A DNA stretch of 64,000 nt. Origin: Cranoglanis bouderius (lineage: Eukaryota; Chordata; Actinopteri; Siluriformes; Cranoglanididae). A model generated the notes under the pieces. The model ran no database searches and was not told where the DNA came from. It saw only the letters and a program-made list of their open reading frames with translations. The position numbers and the translations under genes were made by a program. The stretch lies in assembly GCA_023630585.1 (NCBI GenBank), contig CM042546.1, positions 16,342,810 through 16,406,809 of the forward strand, read 5' to 3'. Shown piece by piece: positions 54,041 through 64,000 of the stretch; the first letter of the stretch is position 1; every line of letters begins with the position of its first letter.

Positions 54041-54515
54041 AAAGTGCCTACAATGTGCACATGAGCATAAGAACTGGACCATGAGCAATGGAAGAAGGTG
54101 GCCTGGTCTGATGAATCACATTTTCTTTGACATGATGTGGATGCCTGGGTGCATTGCTGACCTGGGGAAGAGATGCACTATGGGAAGAAGGCAAGCTGGC
54201 GGAGGCAGTGTGATGCACTGGGCAATGTTCTGGTGGGAAACTTTGGGTCTTGGCATTCATGTGGATGTTACTTTGACATATACCACCTACCTAAACATTG
54301 CTGCAGACCAAGTACACCCCTTCATGACAACAGTATTCTCGAATGGCTGTAACCACATTCAGCAGGATAATGCGCCCTGCCACACTGCAAAAATTCTTCA
54401 GGAATGGTTTGAGGAACATGGCAGAGAGTTGATGGGGTTGTATTAGCCTCCAAATTCCCCAGATCTCAATTTGATCGAGCATCTGTGGGATGTGCTGGAC
54501 AGACAAGTCTGATCC
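54040..54515 (+). pseudogene. Tc1-like family K, catalytic part on the plus strand
   Basis: Plus-strand landmarks: a WSDESHF-like region near 54095-54125 (frameshifted), then in one frame CTMGRRQAGGGSVMHWAMFW, DVTLTYTTYLNIAADQVHPF, IQQDNAPCHTAKILQEWFEEH (second D) and, after a stop at 54444, PPNSPDLNLIEHLWDVLD with the E. The frame from 54081 to 54446 is open for 121 codons. No terminal repeats recognised. Confidence 0.82.
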
Positions 54516-54570
54516 AATGTAGATATTTGCATTACTAAACCTCATGTTCTTTTTTCAATTTATATATACA

Positions 54571-55121
54571 CAGTACTGTTCAAAAGTTTTAGGCACATGC
54601 AAAGAAATGCTGTAGAGCAAAGATACCTTCAAAATAATTAAATTAAATGTTTCTACATTTAAAAAAAAAATACCGTAAAGAGCAGTAAACAGTAGTACAT
54701 GAAACAAAGTCAACATTTGGTGTGACAAAAAAATTAAAATTAAAATTAAAATAGTAGTCTCTGGTACAATTTTTGCAGTTTTATAAGGAAATGAGCTGGT
54801 AAGTTTTATTGAGCATCTTGCAGAACCAGCCACAGTTCTTCTGGAGACATTGACTTTCGTACTTGCTTCTTATTTTTGCAGCAAAACCCAGCAGCCTTCA
54901 TTGTGTTTTTTATCTGAAAAGTGTCTCTTACGTAATATGCTCCTTTCTTTAATGACATAAAAACATTTTTCAGTAACATTTAATTTTGTGCTAGAAAACT
55001 GATGTTTGGGAATCTAAAATGTTTTTGTACTGACTTAATAATGTAGTCATAAAATAAAAAAATAGGGTGCCTATATAGGGTGCCTAAAAAATAGGGTGCC
55101 TAAAACTTTTGCACAGTACTG
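54571..55121 (-). mobile_element. Family B-derived non-autonomous element, copy 2
   Basis: A 551-bp element with tips cagtactgttcaaaagtttt and its inverse ending cagtactg, set in 'tatatataca…tatataca'. It retains the transposase C-terminal tail in reverse but no catalytic core. The right end has 'agggtgcctaaa' three times in slightly different forms (about 55074-55106). Pairs with 35045-35590. Confidence 0.88.
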
Positions 55122-55138
55122 TATATACAGTATATACT

Positions 55139-55654
55139 CCAAGACGACCACTGCCTTGCTAAAGAAGCTGAGGGTAAAGGTGATGGACTGGCCAAGCATG
55201 TCTCCAGACCTAAACCCTATTGAGCATCTGTGGGGCATCCTCAAACGGAAGGTGGAGGAGCGCAAGGTCTCTAACATCCACCAGCTCTGTGATGTCGTCA
55301 TGGGGGAGTGGAAGAGGACTCCAGTGGCAACCTGTGAAGCTCTGGTGAACTCCATGCCCAACAGGGTTAAGGCAGTGCTGGAAAATAATGGTGGCCACAC
55401 AAAATATTGACACTTTGGGCCCAATTTGGACATTTTCACTTAGGGGTGTACTCACTTTTGTTGCCAGTGGTTTAGACATTAATGGCTGTGTGTTGAGTTA
55501 TTTTGAGGGGACAGCAAATTTACACTGTTGTACAAGCTGTACACTCACTACTTTACATTGTAGCAAAGTGTCATTTCTTCAGTGTTGTCCCATGAAAAGA
55601 TATAATAAAATATTTACAAAAATGTGAGGGGTGTACTCACTTTTGTGAGATACC

Positions 55655-55655
<1 letters not shown>
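55139..55655 (+). mobile_element. Tc1-like family L, 3' end
   Basis: From 55139 the plus strand encodes the C-terminal 88 or so residues: LLKKLRVKVMDWPSMSPDLN, then NPIEHLWGILKRKVEERKVS with the catalytic E, ending ENNGGHTKY at 55408. Then follows the family's 3' region and tip 'gaggggtgtactcacttttg' before a (TA)n tract. It is clean of stops, suggesting a relatively recent truncation next to the MITE. Confidence 0.85.

Positions 55656-55698
<43 letters not shown>
55656..55698. repeat. (TA)n microsatellite
   Basis: About 20 TA units directly abutting the tip of the family L element. Confidence 0.95.
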
Positions 55699-55700
<2 letters not shown>

Positions 55701-55704
55701 CATT

Positions 55705-56370
55705 TGGGGGGTTGACTGCATGTTAGAAATATGGCCAGGTCAAAAGAATGGTACAAAAAGTTAGGAGAAGAGATCATCACCCTTCACAAACAATGAATAC
55801 ACAGGATACACAAAGATAGCGAAGGCACTGAATGTTCCTAGAGACACCATTAGTGTCATAGTTTGCAAGTTCAAAGTTAAGGCAACAGATTTCTGAGAAG
55901 GCAGATTGTGAAAAACCCTCGAGTGACTGCAAAAGACCTGCAGCAAGACTTGGTGGCAACAGGCACTGAGGTTTCAGTGAGCACAGACATACACCACTAC
56001 TGACCCAAAAGCACAAGAAAAGTCGGCTCCAATATGCTCAAAATCATATAAATAAGCCACAGAAGTTTTGGGAATCTGTTTTGTGAAACTTTTTGGCATG
56101 ATGGATCAGCAGTATGTCTGGAGAAAGAAGAATGAAGAAAGAACACTCTGTCCACAGTCAAGCATGGTGGTGGCTCAGTGATGCTCTGGGGCTGCTTTGC
56201 ATCCTCTGGTACTGGAAACCTGCAGTGTGTGGAAGGCAAGATGGATTCATTGAAGTATCAGGAAATCCTAGGAGAAAACGTGATGCCATCTGTGAGGAAG
56301 CTGAAGCTTGGGCGTCATTGGACCTTCCAACAGGACAATGATCCCAAGCATACCTCAAATTCCCCAAAAA
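55705..56370 (+). pseudogene. Tc1-like transposase, family M, N-terminal to second D
   Basis: Plus-strand landmarks: ARSKEWYKKLGEEIITLHKQ with a stop, HTH 1 'IAKALNVPRDTISVIVCKFK', then a WRKKNEERTLCPQSSMVVAQ-like core in shifted frames. From 56178, VMLWGCFASSGTGNLQCVEG, ILGENVMPSVRKLKLGRHWT and FQQDNDPKHTS with the second D. The E region and the 3' end are missing. Frameshifts near 55800, 55980 and 56150. Confidence 0.8.
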
Positions 56371-56374
56371 TATA

Positions 56375-56670
56375 TATTTCTGCCACATGCTGCACATGGT
56401 TTCTAGGTAGAAACAAAACAGAATTAAATGTTCATACTATATTGAAATAAATAGTAGGCTACTTCATTAATGCAGGTATTATGCAAACATTTTTTAACTA
56501 AACTTAAACTTTTGCACTCTACTGACTTAATTTTGTTTCATGAGTAAATACCTTGGGCTGGAGATGGGCTGACTGATTAAATAAAGTTTGATGATTTTGA
56601 GATCATTTTTGAAAGTGTGCGTAAATCTAAATGTCATAACACAGAAAGCAAAAATACAGCATGACTTATA
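56375..56670. other. Unassigned sequence
   Basis: No gene recognised. A short 'ttaaacttttgcactctactg' near 56505 may be another Tc1 tip. Confidence 0.5.
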
Positions 56671-56675
56671 ACTAG

Positions 56676-56776
56676 TACTGTGCAAATGTCTAAGGAAATA
56701 CTGTAAAGCAAAGATGTTTCATGGAAATATTTTAGATGTAGCAGAAACGACTCTAAGACTTTTGCACAGTACTGTA
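56676..56776. mobile_element. About 100-bp palindromic family B mini-element
   Basis: Inverted tips agtactgtgcaaatgtctaagg and cgactctaagacttttgcac + agtactgta enclose 50 or so bp. Only the terminal repeats of a family B element remain. Confidence 0.7.
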
Positions 56777-56779
56777 GGT

Positions 56780-57400
56780 GACTTAGTTCTAAATAATAGA
56801 GCAATTCTACTTTTACTGTATTTGGATGGATCTCTACATATTTATTCTTCACTTAATTGAGCATAAAATAAATGCACGTGTATGTTTTCACAGCGCATAT
56901 CAAAAGAGAATTCTGGTTAAAATGAAAGTGTACATAAAAGCGTTCAGTGTTAATTGGTAGTTGTTTGTTGTCATTTGTTCCAGATAAAATAATTAAGTCT
57001 GTTGTATTGAGTTTGTATGAAGTGGTGTAATCTAAATATGTATATCCACAAAACCACACTGTAAGAAATAGGACAGGGATTACAAGGCTACACATGAAGT
57101 TTGCACTAAGAACAGGTTAAAATTTGTCAATCAAAATGGTTCAAAAACACCACTGAACAGGCAGTTTTTAAATGTCACGTGACCTGTGACTTGTTTTGAT
57201 GGCTCCACCTACTTCACTGCAGTCATCCTCATTTATGACCAAAAGAACAACAATAGAGCAAAAAATAGGTTGGCATCCAACAAAAATAGAAGTTATTTTC
57301 CAAATAACTATCTTTTAAAATAATATTTTTCAAAAATTGTTGATGGACAACATAATATCATAATGCCCACATCTACTGTTAATTGTTTGTCAAATGTTTA
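56780..57400. other. Unassigned AT-rich sequence
   Basis: No gene or repeat family recognised. Confidence 0.5.
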
Positions 57401-57404
57401 ACTG

Positions 57405-58310
57405 GAATCAAACACTTGGGTTAGCATTCCACGAGTTTATTTCAAATAATGTACTTTCTCTCTCACAAGAATTTTTGCTCATTCCTCCTGACAGAACTGG
57501 TGAGACAGAACCCAGGTTTATGGGCCTCTTTTCTCAGACACACTTTTTTTAGTTCAGTCCACAAATTTTCTATGGGATTCAGGTCAGGGCTTTGTGATGG
57601 CCACTCCAATTTGTTGGTTTGAAGCCATTTTGTCGGGTTAAAATGTTTCTAGATAATCCTCCTTCCTCATGATACCATCTATTTTCTAAAATGCACCGAC
57701 AACATGATACTGCCACCCCCATGCTTCACAGTTGGGATGGTATTCTTTGGATTAAAAGTATCACCCTTTTTACTCCATACATAACACATACCTAAAATTA
57801 TGGCCAAACAGTCTCATTTTTGTTTCATCTGACAAGAGAATACTCCTCCAGAAGGCAAGGTTTTCATCTTGGTGATCATCTGCAAACTTCATTCTGGCTT
57901 TATGCTACTCTTCTCCTTCCTTTCAGGCCATGGAGATGTTCCTTCGCTGTTGTCTTGGGGTTCAGTTGAACCTTCAGACCAAGGTTTGTTCATCTCTGTG
58001 AGTTAATTTGTGTCTCCTTCCTGAACAGTGCAGGGTGTGTGGTCCCAAATTTTTTTATTTTTGCATACAATTGCTTGAACAGATGCTCATGGTACCTTCA
58101 GTTGTTTGAAAATTGTTTCTAAGAAGGAACTGGGCTTCTGGAGGTCCAGAATTGTTTTACTGAAGTCTTGGCTGAGTTGCTTGGATTTTCCCACAGTATC
58201 AGGGGCAAAAAGGAATTGCTCCTTAAATACAGCCATAGTTGCACTCACAATTTGTACTGTTTCAGACATTTGCCCTGTTTGGATCATGTCCTAAATCAAA
58301 CTAGTTCCTC
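57405..58310 (-). pseudogene. Tc1-like transposase relic, family D (Sleeping Beauty lineage-like)
   Basis: Minus-strand reading spans nearly the whole protein in broken frames. The N-terminal part near 58090-58190 reads GKSKQLSQDFSKTILDLQKP and ETIFKQLKVP, the pattern of Tdr1/salmonid-type Tc1 N-termini. The linker and HTH 2 lie near 57920-58060. A CFLLWRSILLSDET.M-like first D region lies near 57830, then a VKHGGGSIMLS segment near 57700-57725 and SPDLNPIENLWTELK with the E near 57545-57600. Many stops. No terminal repeats recognised on either side. Confidence 0.78.
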
Positions 58311-58314
58311 TGCT

Positions 58315-58584
58315 AGTTACAATGATAATTCCCTATTAATCCTACAAACATTCAACCACTCATTCTTGAGATATCACTCTAATAAGCATCTCGGTGGATG
58401 GACGCACAGACAAAGGATGGACAGGCAGATGGATGGATAAATGGACGGAAGCACAGAGGCACTGACAACCCACAAATATAAAACAGCTCTACATGAAAAA
58501 TGTTGGTGAATACAACACATTATATTTTATATGAGCAAGTGTAAGTACTGGAAAATCAATATAATTATAATGGATACAATCCAG

Positions 58585-58585
<1 letters not shown>
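58315..58585. other. Unassigned sequence with short ATGG-like repeats
   Basis: A 'ggatggacgcacagacaaagg' and 'ggatggataaatggacgg' stretch at about 58395-58450 is degenerate tetranucleotide repeat. No gene. Confidence 0.55.

Positions 58586-58587
<2 letters not shown>

Positions 58588-58663
<76 letters not shown>
58588..58663. repeat. (TG)n microsatellite
   Basis: About 38 uninterrupted TG units. Confidence 0.97.
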
Positions 58664-58665
<2 letters not shown>

Positions 58666-58669
58666 TATA

Positions 58670-60593
58670 TTTGAACAAATGAGCATGTAAACAAATCAGA
58701 AAGCTCTGGGAGAGGTCAGACCCTTTCGACCAATCACTATTCACAGTCACCACCAAGGTAAATCAAGCGTGGGACATTTCAAAGCCTAATTACCAGGTAC
58801 ATCTCAGCAAAAAGAAACGTTTATGGGTAATCATCAGCAGGTGGGGTACTTAATATGGTGGATGGGTGGCCAAAAATGATTTTCTCAATTTTTGCCAAGC
58901 CATAAAAAATCACAAAAATGTATAATGTTGGAGATGAAATGTGATAAATGCATTGGCCCAAGACCCTAGCTTTCATTGCTGACAAGGAGCTGCATAATAG
59001 CTTTGAATTATAATGATGTTGAGGATGCTTGAAGAAGATGTTTGTCTTGAAGACCAAGATGTTGAACTCTCAACAGATAGAGATCATGTCACAGCTGAAT
59101 TTATAACAACAAATTGTATCTTCTTAGACACAGACAATATGGAAATATTACCGTGACAAAAATAATCTTTCAAGATGGGGTGCTGTAAAGGGGAGGGACA
59201 GTGGGTATGGTTCTAAGGGCCCAGGTAGAACACAAAATGTTCAGAAGAAGGACAACTACTGGGGGAAATTCCAGTGATATGCTTGTTTCATCTCAGCAAT
59301 TTGATTAATCACATGGACATAATAATAATAATGATGATCAGGGATGTTTCAATACGGATACTAGTATTGGGTATTGCTGCAATACCATGCCCATTTATGC
59401 ATACAGTATGCTGTGCTAATGCACAGACACAAAATTAGAGAGATCTGGAAATATTTCATGATTACTGGTAGCAATCAAAGCAGGCAAAGCAGATTCAAAC
59501 TGTCATCTTGGAAAATACCAATCTTAAACATACTGTAAAGCTTAGCATGAGGAACTAATTTCTAGCAGCACACAGCAACTAAGTGGGTCTACAGTTGTCT
59601 ACAGACCATACTACAGTCCTTACCCAGTGTATTGGTACTGATAATCAACCATTCAATAATCAGCCACCTATCTACGTATCTTTGACTATCAGGGATACTC
59701 AACATAATGAACTCAATAATATGTACTATACATATAGCTATAGCTATACAGAAGCATTTCTTTATAGCTACAAAACTCACTCTTCTCCAATGCTACCATA
59801 CTTAATCCGAGGTAATTAACATAGCTAGCTAACGCGTTTCATTTAAAGTTAACTAGCTAATTCTATAAAGAACAAGCCTAGCAGTGCATGTACTGTATGT
59901 GGATACACATTGGCCATTATGCCAAGCATGAAACATAAACAGAGCTAAACAAAATGTTTTGAGATGCCCCTGATTGCTTAATATTAAGTATGTTTCTAAT
60001 ATTAGTATCAGTGATGTCAATGAGTGACAGAAACCATGTACTAGTACACATATCCATGCATAATTATTAATGATGCTAGTGATGATGCTACATGTAGTTG
60101 GTGGAGTTTAAGTTATTTCGTAGACTGTGCACACAAATAAGTTTTTCGTTTATGCTTTCTTTGAGGACATTTCAGTTCAGCTAGAGCAAAACAAGGATAT
60201 TTATTGACAAAGAAATTTAATGTTTTTTTTTCTTCTTTCTGTTCATGGAACATATGGACCATATTGTATGGTTATTGGCAGCCCAACATTTTGTTACTTA
60301 TTAGTAAACAACCTTATTGATTCACAATGAATACCTGAATACCCATATTAGACTGAATGAAACTAAAGGCTAATAGCCCTTTTAAAAAGTCTCTTTTGTG
60401 CAAATGGCCTTTTTGGGAGGGATTGGCAAACATGTTCCTGTGCAAATGAAAATAACCAAATGGAGCCAATATGATTATGTTCCTTTATTGACAAAAGAAT
60501 GTAGCCACACATGATAATTTCATCAGAAATAGGTCTAATATTATTGTATAGCAACCTTAGTCAGGATCCTTCTTGGGGATAATCACATATGCA

Positions 60594-60595
<2 letters not shown>
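58670..60595. other. Unassigned AT-rich sequence
   Basis: No gene or repeat family recognised. Frames at 58821-59057 (minus) and 59583-59819 (plus) have no motif. A 'gctatagctatac' run near 59736 is a short repeat. Confidence 0.5.

Positions 60596-60597
<2 letters not shown>

Positions 60598-60658
<61 letters not shown>
60598..60658. repeat. (CA)n microsatellite
   Basis: About 30 uninterrupted CA units. Confidence 0.97.
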
Positions 60659-60660
<2 letters not shown>

Positions 60661-60834
60661 ACTATCCTTATGTTGACATAATGGCCTGCCTATACTTAAA
60701 CCTAACTCTGACCTGAAGGAAATGGTTTGGCTTATTTAGTTTTTTGTTTTTGTTTTTTTAATACAAACCGGAATTTTTTTGTTTGTTTGTTTGTTTGATA
60801 TTCCTATAATTGTGTGTATTGTGAAATGATTTTT

Positions 60835-61135
60835 TCAGCTCACCACATTTGTGAAGAATAGTTATTTGAGTTACTTTAGCCATCCTTTCAGTTCAAATCA
60901 GTCTGACCGTTCTCTTCGGATCTCTCTCATCAATAAGGCATTTCCACCTACAGAACTGCCGCACACTGCATGTTTTTTGTTTTTCTCACCATTTTGTGTA
61001 AACCCTAGAGACTACCAGGAGATCAGCAGTTTCTGAAATACACAGCCCATCCAAAAACCAGCCCATCTGGCACCAACAGCCATGTCACGGTCAAAGTCAC
61101 TGAAATTACTTTTTTTTTCCCATTCTGGCACAGTG
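60835..61135 (-). mobile_element. Tc1-like family O, N-terminal fragment
   Basis: Aligns with 18280-18550: 'agaatagttatttgagttac', 'cagttcaaatcagtctgacc', 'cttcggatctctctcatcaa', 'ggagatcagcagtttctg' and 'gccatgtcacggtcaaagtc'. On the minus strand this is a Tc1 HTH and linker region (…DRDMAVGARWAG, ISETADLLV, then RKALLMREI…). It is bordered on the right by a TG microsatellite, like the 18-kb copy is by AT repeats. Confidence 0.65.
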
Positions 61136-61139
61136 CTGC

Positions 61140-61144
61140 TGTGT

Positions 61145-61219
<75 letters not shown>

Positions 61220-61245
61220 TGTGTGTCTGTGTGTGTCTGTGTGTT
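61140..61245. repeat. (TG)n microsatellite, interrupted by TC
   Basis: More than 45 TG units with late tctgtg interruptions. Confidence 0.96.
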
Positions 61246-61249
61246 ATAT

Positions 61250-63425
61250 GATTTTAGGAAAAAAAATTATTATTTTCCTTTTTTAGTGAGAGCCCAGAAA
61301 AAAACAGCATTAAACGCTCTTTTCTTGTTTTCCCATTTTCATTTCGAAACCAAAAATGAATGAACACAACGTCCCACCAAACATACCCACACACATACAA
61401 ACAAGACTAAAGCTGTCCCCAAGCTGTTTCAGTTCTATTGAGAAGTCATTGGAGGAAGAAAAGGCAGATAGGATTGTTCACTTAACATGCTGCTTTAGTT
61501 GAGTGCACTGGTGTCTGAAGATCTCTGTTCAAGCTGGAGGCCAAAGGAGCAGTAGGTCTAGTGTAGGGCCCTGCAGGCACTGAGGCATGAGGCCAGGCCC
61601 AGTTCTCTTTCCTCTGCCAACTTGCCTCAAACCCTGACTTAACAGCCAGACTCAACAGGGGATTGTGAGACAATGTGTGCAATTTTGCCACAGTGGTTCA
61701 CTCATTCAAAAAGATTATCACAGCTTATCACAGCTGACAATGGTGTGTTGTTATGTATTTTTAGACCCCTGCTTTAAATAATTTTTTTTGAAAAACACAG
61801 CCTCTATGCTGTTAACACTGCTTTTAAACTTATATAGTGAAAATTTTTCATGAAGAATGAATCCACCAACATTTATCCTTATCCATAGTGGTGAAGGGTT
61901 ATTTCCCATTATGTATTCATATTTATATCTCTCACTTATTGATAATATATCGTGTTTCTATCCATAGACTTAGACTGCTTTGCTTGTTTATTATTGCAAT
62001 TGTGGAAAGGTGAGACACATAACTGGTTAACACAGATCCAGTCTCAGAACTGGAACTCAGAAATAATGCCTCACGTATATAGAACATGCAAAAACTTGCA
62101 TGTATTTTAGCATTTATTTTGGACCAAGTGTTCTTGCCTACATGCCCTTTTACCTGTACTCCTTTGACCCCACCTGACTGAATTTGGTGAGGCAGTGGCT
62201 CACATTACAATATCATTTTCACACATTCGGCCTATGGTCTTACAGCATGTCATACTGTCACGTTAAGTGGGTGTTTTTTTTTTTTTTCCTTTTGTGTAAC
62301 GGGTCCCTTAAACACTGCCCACTTTCAGTGCCACATCCTTTTTCCTGAAGACCCCCAAGACCCTTCTGAAGCATAAGAGCTTTTAGCCAGCCTGCGCTAA
62401 TGTGTGGAATAATAGCTACTCCCTGAATCTTGATGGCCCCTCAAAAAGCTGTCTGAATTTGTACACAAGAGCATCTACAGCAGAATATTATCCTTCTTTT
62501 TCTATCTATTCTTGTGCACTTCCATATCTAATCTTATCTTATTATATCTCTCCCCTCCTATTATCTTTCCCTCATGTAACCTTTCTGTCATATCATTAGT
62601 GAGGTGGAGGATAATATCTCCTCACAGATATGATGGAATACTACGAACTGAGAATAATATTACAATTATGTTGTGCTTTGCAATTACAGACAATAACACA
62701 AGAGGTCTCTCAGCAAAGAGCTTTTAAGTGAATTGTTACATCAAGGGTTGACTTACCTTCCCATTATATGTGGTTAGAAAACAAGCTAACATAATGTAAA
62801 AGTTACACTTTTAAAGTAGAATAAATAATTGGTCCCTTAAGAGTTTTGGAGTTAGTACTATATGTATGAATTAAGAGATGCATCATTTAACACAGTAAAA
62901 TCCACCATGGTGGATAATTGCTTGCATCGATCTTTTACCAAAACATAATTATAAAACAATAGCAGCAATGATCATTAAGATTTTAAATCAGTTATTGATG
63001 CTTATTTTAATCTTTTGCTACTGTATTTTGTGATTTGTGATCCCTTCTTTAGTTCAGTAAGCGTTCAGTGTATAATATATTATACCATGGAATATGGTCA
63101 CTGTTTAATATTCATTACATAAAGAGATAATATACTATACAATACAGTTAGACTTCACACATAGTACAGCAAAGATGGAAGCATAGTATGATGCAGTAAA
63201 GACATCCAATACAAAACTGAAAAATATCACATCATTGAAAAACATAATGTGGTTATGATAGTTTGTACAATATTGTTGCTCAGGACGTACAGTAAAGACT
63301 GTTCGGGTGGTCAGTGTTTTCATACTGTTGTACCTCATATTAGAGTGCAAATGCATTTCTGTACACACACAATAAAAAATAAAAGACTCAGAATTTATAA
63401 AGAAATAGATCCTCTTAAACCTCAT
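61250..63425. other. Unassigned sequence, one candidate conserved block
   Basis: Mostly AT-rich. The block at 61410-61700 is GC-richer and non-repetitive ('tctgaagatctctgttcaagc', 'gggccctgcaggcactgagg') and could be conserved non-coding DNA or a lost exon; the minus-strand frame 61482-61691 over it lacks a motif. A T13 tract sits at about 62275-62288. Confidence 0.45.
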
Positions 63426-63430
63426 ATAAA

Positions 63431-63455
63431 ACACACACACACACAAACCTCATAT

Positions 63456-63520
<65 letters not shown>

Positions 63521-63560
63521 AGAGACAGAGAGAGAGAGAGAGAGATGGAGAGAGAGAGAA
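63431..63560. repeat. (CA)n(GA)n compound microsatellite
   Basis: A duplicated 'cctcatataaaacacacaca' leads into about 28 CA units, then 'gagagagacagagagag'. Frames through it are simple-sequence artefacts. Confidence 0.96.
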
Positions 63561-64000
63561 GAGTATATACATAAGGGTATTATTCTACAGTATTTGTGTG
63601 TGTTATTCATCTTACTATATCATTTCCCTTCATGTGATACAATAAGTCTACTTTAGGCCTGGGTGGAAAAAGAAGAAATAATACAAAAATGCATTGTAAT
63701 GCAGGCCACAATATTTAAAGCCACTACCCTTAAAATTGAACATAATGAACAGTAAAGTTTGGAATGTTACCCAATTTTTTTAAATGATCCGAAATTTACG
63801 CAAAATTTCTTTTGCAGGAGATTCAATAAATGACTTCTTCACGAAGAATTACAAAAATTGAGTGTTTAGGCTCTGTGATATTTGTTGCTGTATCACTGTA
63901 TTACACTGCATAATGTTTTGTAAAATGCATAATGGAATAATGGAATAATATAATAATATAATATAATAATAAATAACAATATTTGATATGCAGTATAATA
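63561..64000. other. Unassigned AT-rich sequence to window end
   Basis: No gene recognised. The last 70 bp is a degenerate ataataat/ggaataat repeat. Confidence 0.5.

Overview
No conserved host protein-coding exon, rRNA gene or functional tRNA gene was recognised in this window. It reads as repeat-dense intergenic or intronic DNA from a ray-finned fish. The evidence for a teleost is the long series of DD34E Tc1-like transposons, a 5S-rRNA-derived SINE, a tRNA-derived SINE with the common fish 'ggataaggctgtctgccaaatgc' type of tail, CR1/L2-type LINE ends, and very many CA/TG, AT and ATT microsatellites. An otophysan fish (catfish-like) would fit the mix, but that is an inference. Tc1-like families are lettered A to O here only for cross-reference.

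Layout. 0-0.96 kb: Tc1 fragment (A) abutting a Ty3/gypsy gag relic. 1.0-4.1 kb: a decayed Tc1 (B) and, directly beside it, a young Tc1 (C) with 201-bp terminal inverted repeats and an uninterrupted 321-codon transposase, the best-preserved gene in the window. 4.1-8.8 kb: Tc1 scraps and a minus-strand Ty3/gypsy pol relic split by a Tc1 fragment. 10.9-11.1 kb: a small hAT-type MITE. 11.9-13.4 kb: full-length but broken Tc1 (A). 14-21 kb: more Tc1 relics, an (AT)n array at the junction of two truncated Tc1s, and a full-length broken Tc1 (I) with an internal 97-bp hairpin. 22-28 kb: 5S-SINE, LINE ends and Tc1 relics (E, J). 31.2-34.7 kb: a duplicated segment of about 0.8 kb whose second copy is split by 1.85 kb.

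36.8-40.6 kb: an LTR retroelement without pol. Between its LTRs lies a weakly gag-like ORF followed, in the same frame after one TGA, by a 502-codon ORF built of three tandem-repeat arrays. The first array is 17 x 42 bp, and almost every unit carries an inverted repeat of the form GGAGGTCC-N6-GGACCTCC, with some paired substitutions in the two arms. The 3' LTR is interrupted by a tRNA-derived SINE placed at the poly(A) signal. 42.2-43.65 kb: a second LTR element of similar design (short unique N-terminus, about 17 x 30-bp coding repeats, no pol), nested in a Tc1 derivative (H) whose two ends are both 5' ends.

44.4-46.4 kb: probable DIRS-like relic. 46.7-53 kb: mostly unassigned DNA with microsatellites, a G-rich tract and a few stretches that look like candidate conserved non-coding elements. 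53-58.3 kb: another run of Tc1 relics (E, K, B-derived MITE, L, M, D). 58.3-64 kb: unassigned DNA with long CA/TG arrays and one Tc1 fragment.

The genes do not form a pathway. The window records successive invasion, nesting, internal rearrangement and decay of mobile elements. The most unusual objects are the two pol-less LTR elements with tandem-repeat ORFs, especially the hairpin array at 38.16-38.87 kb.
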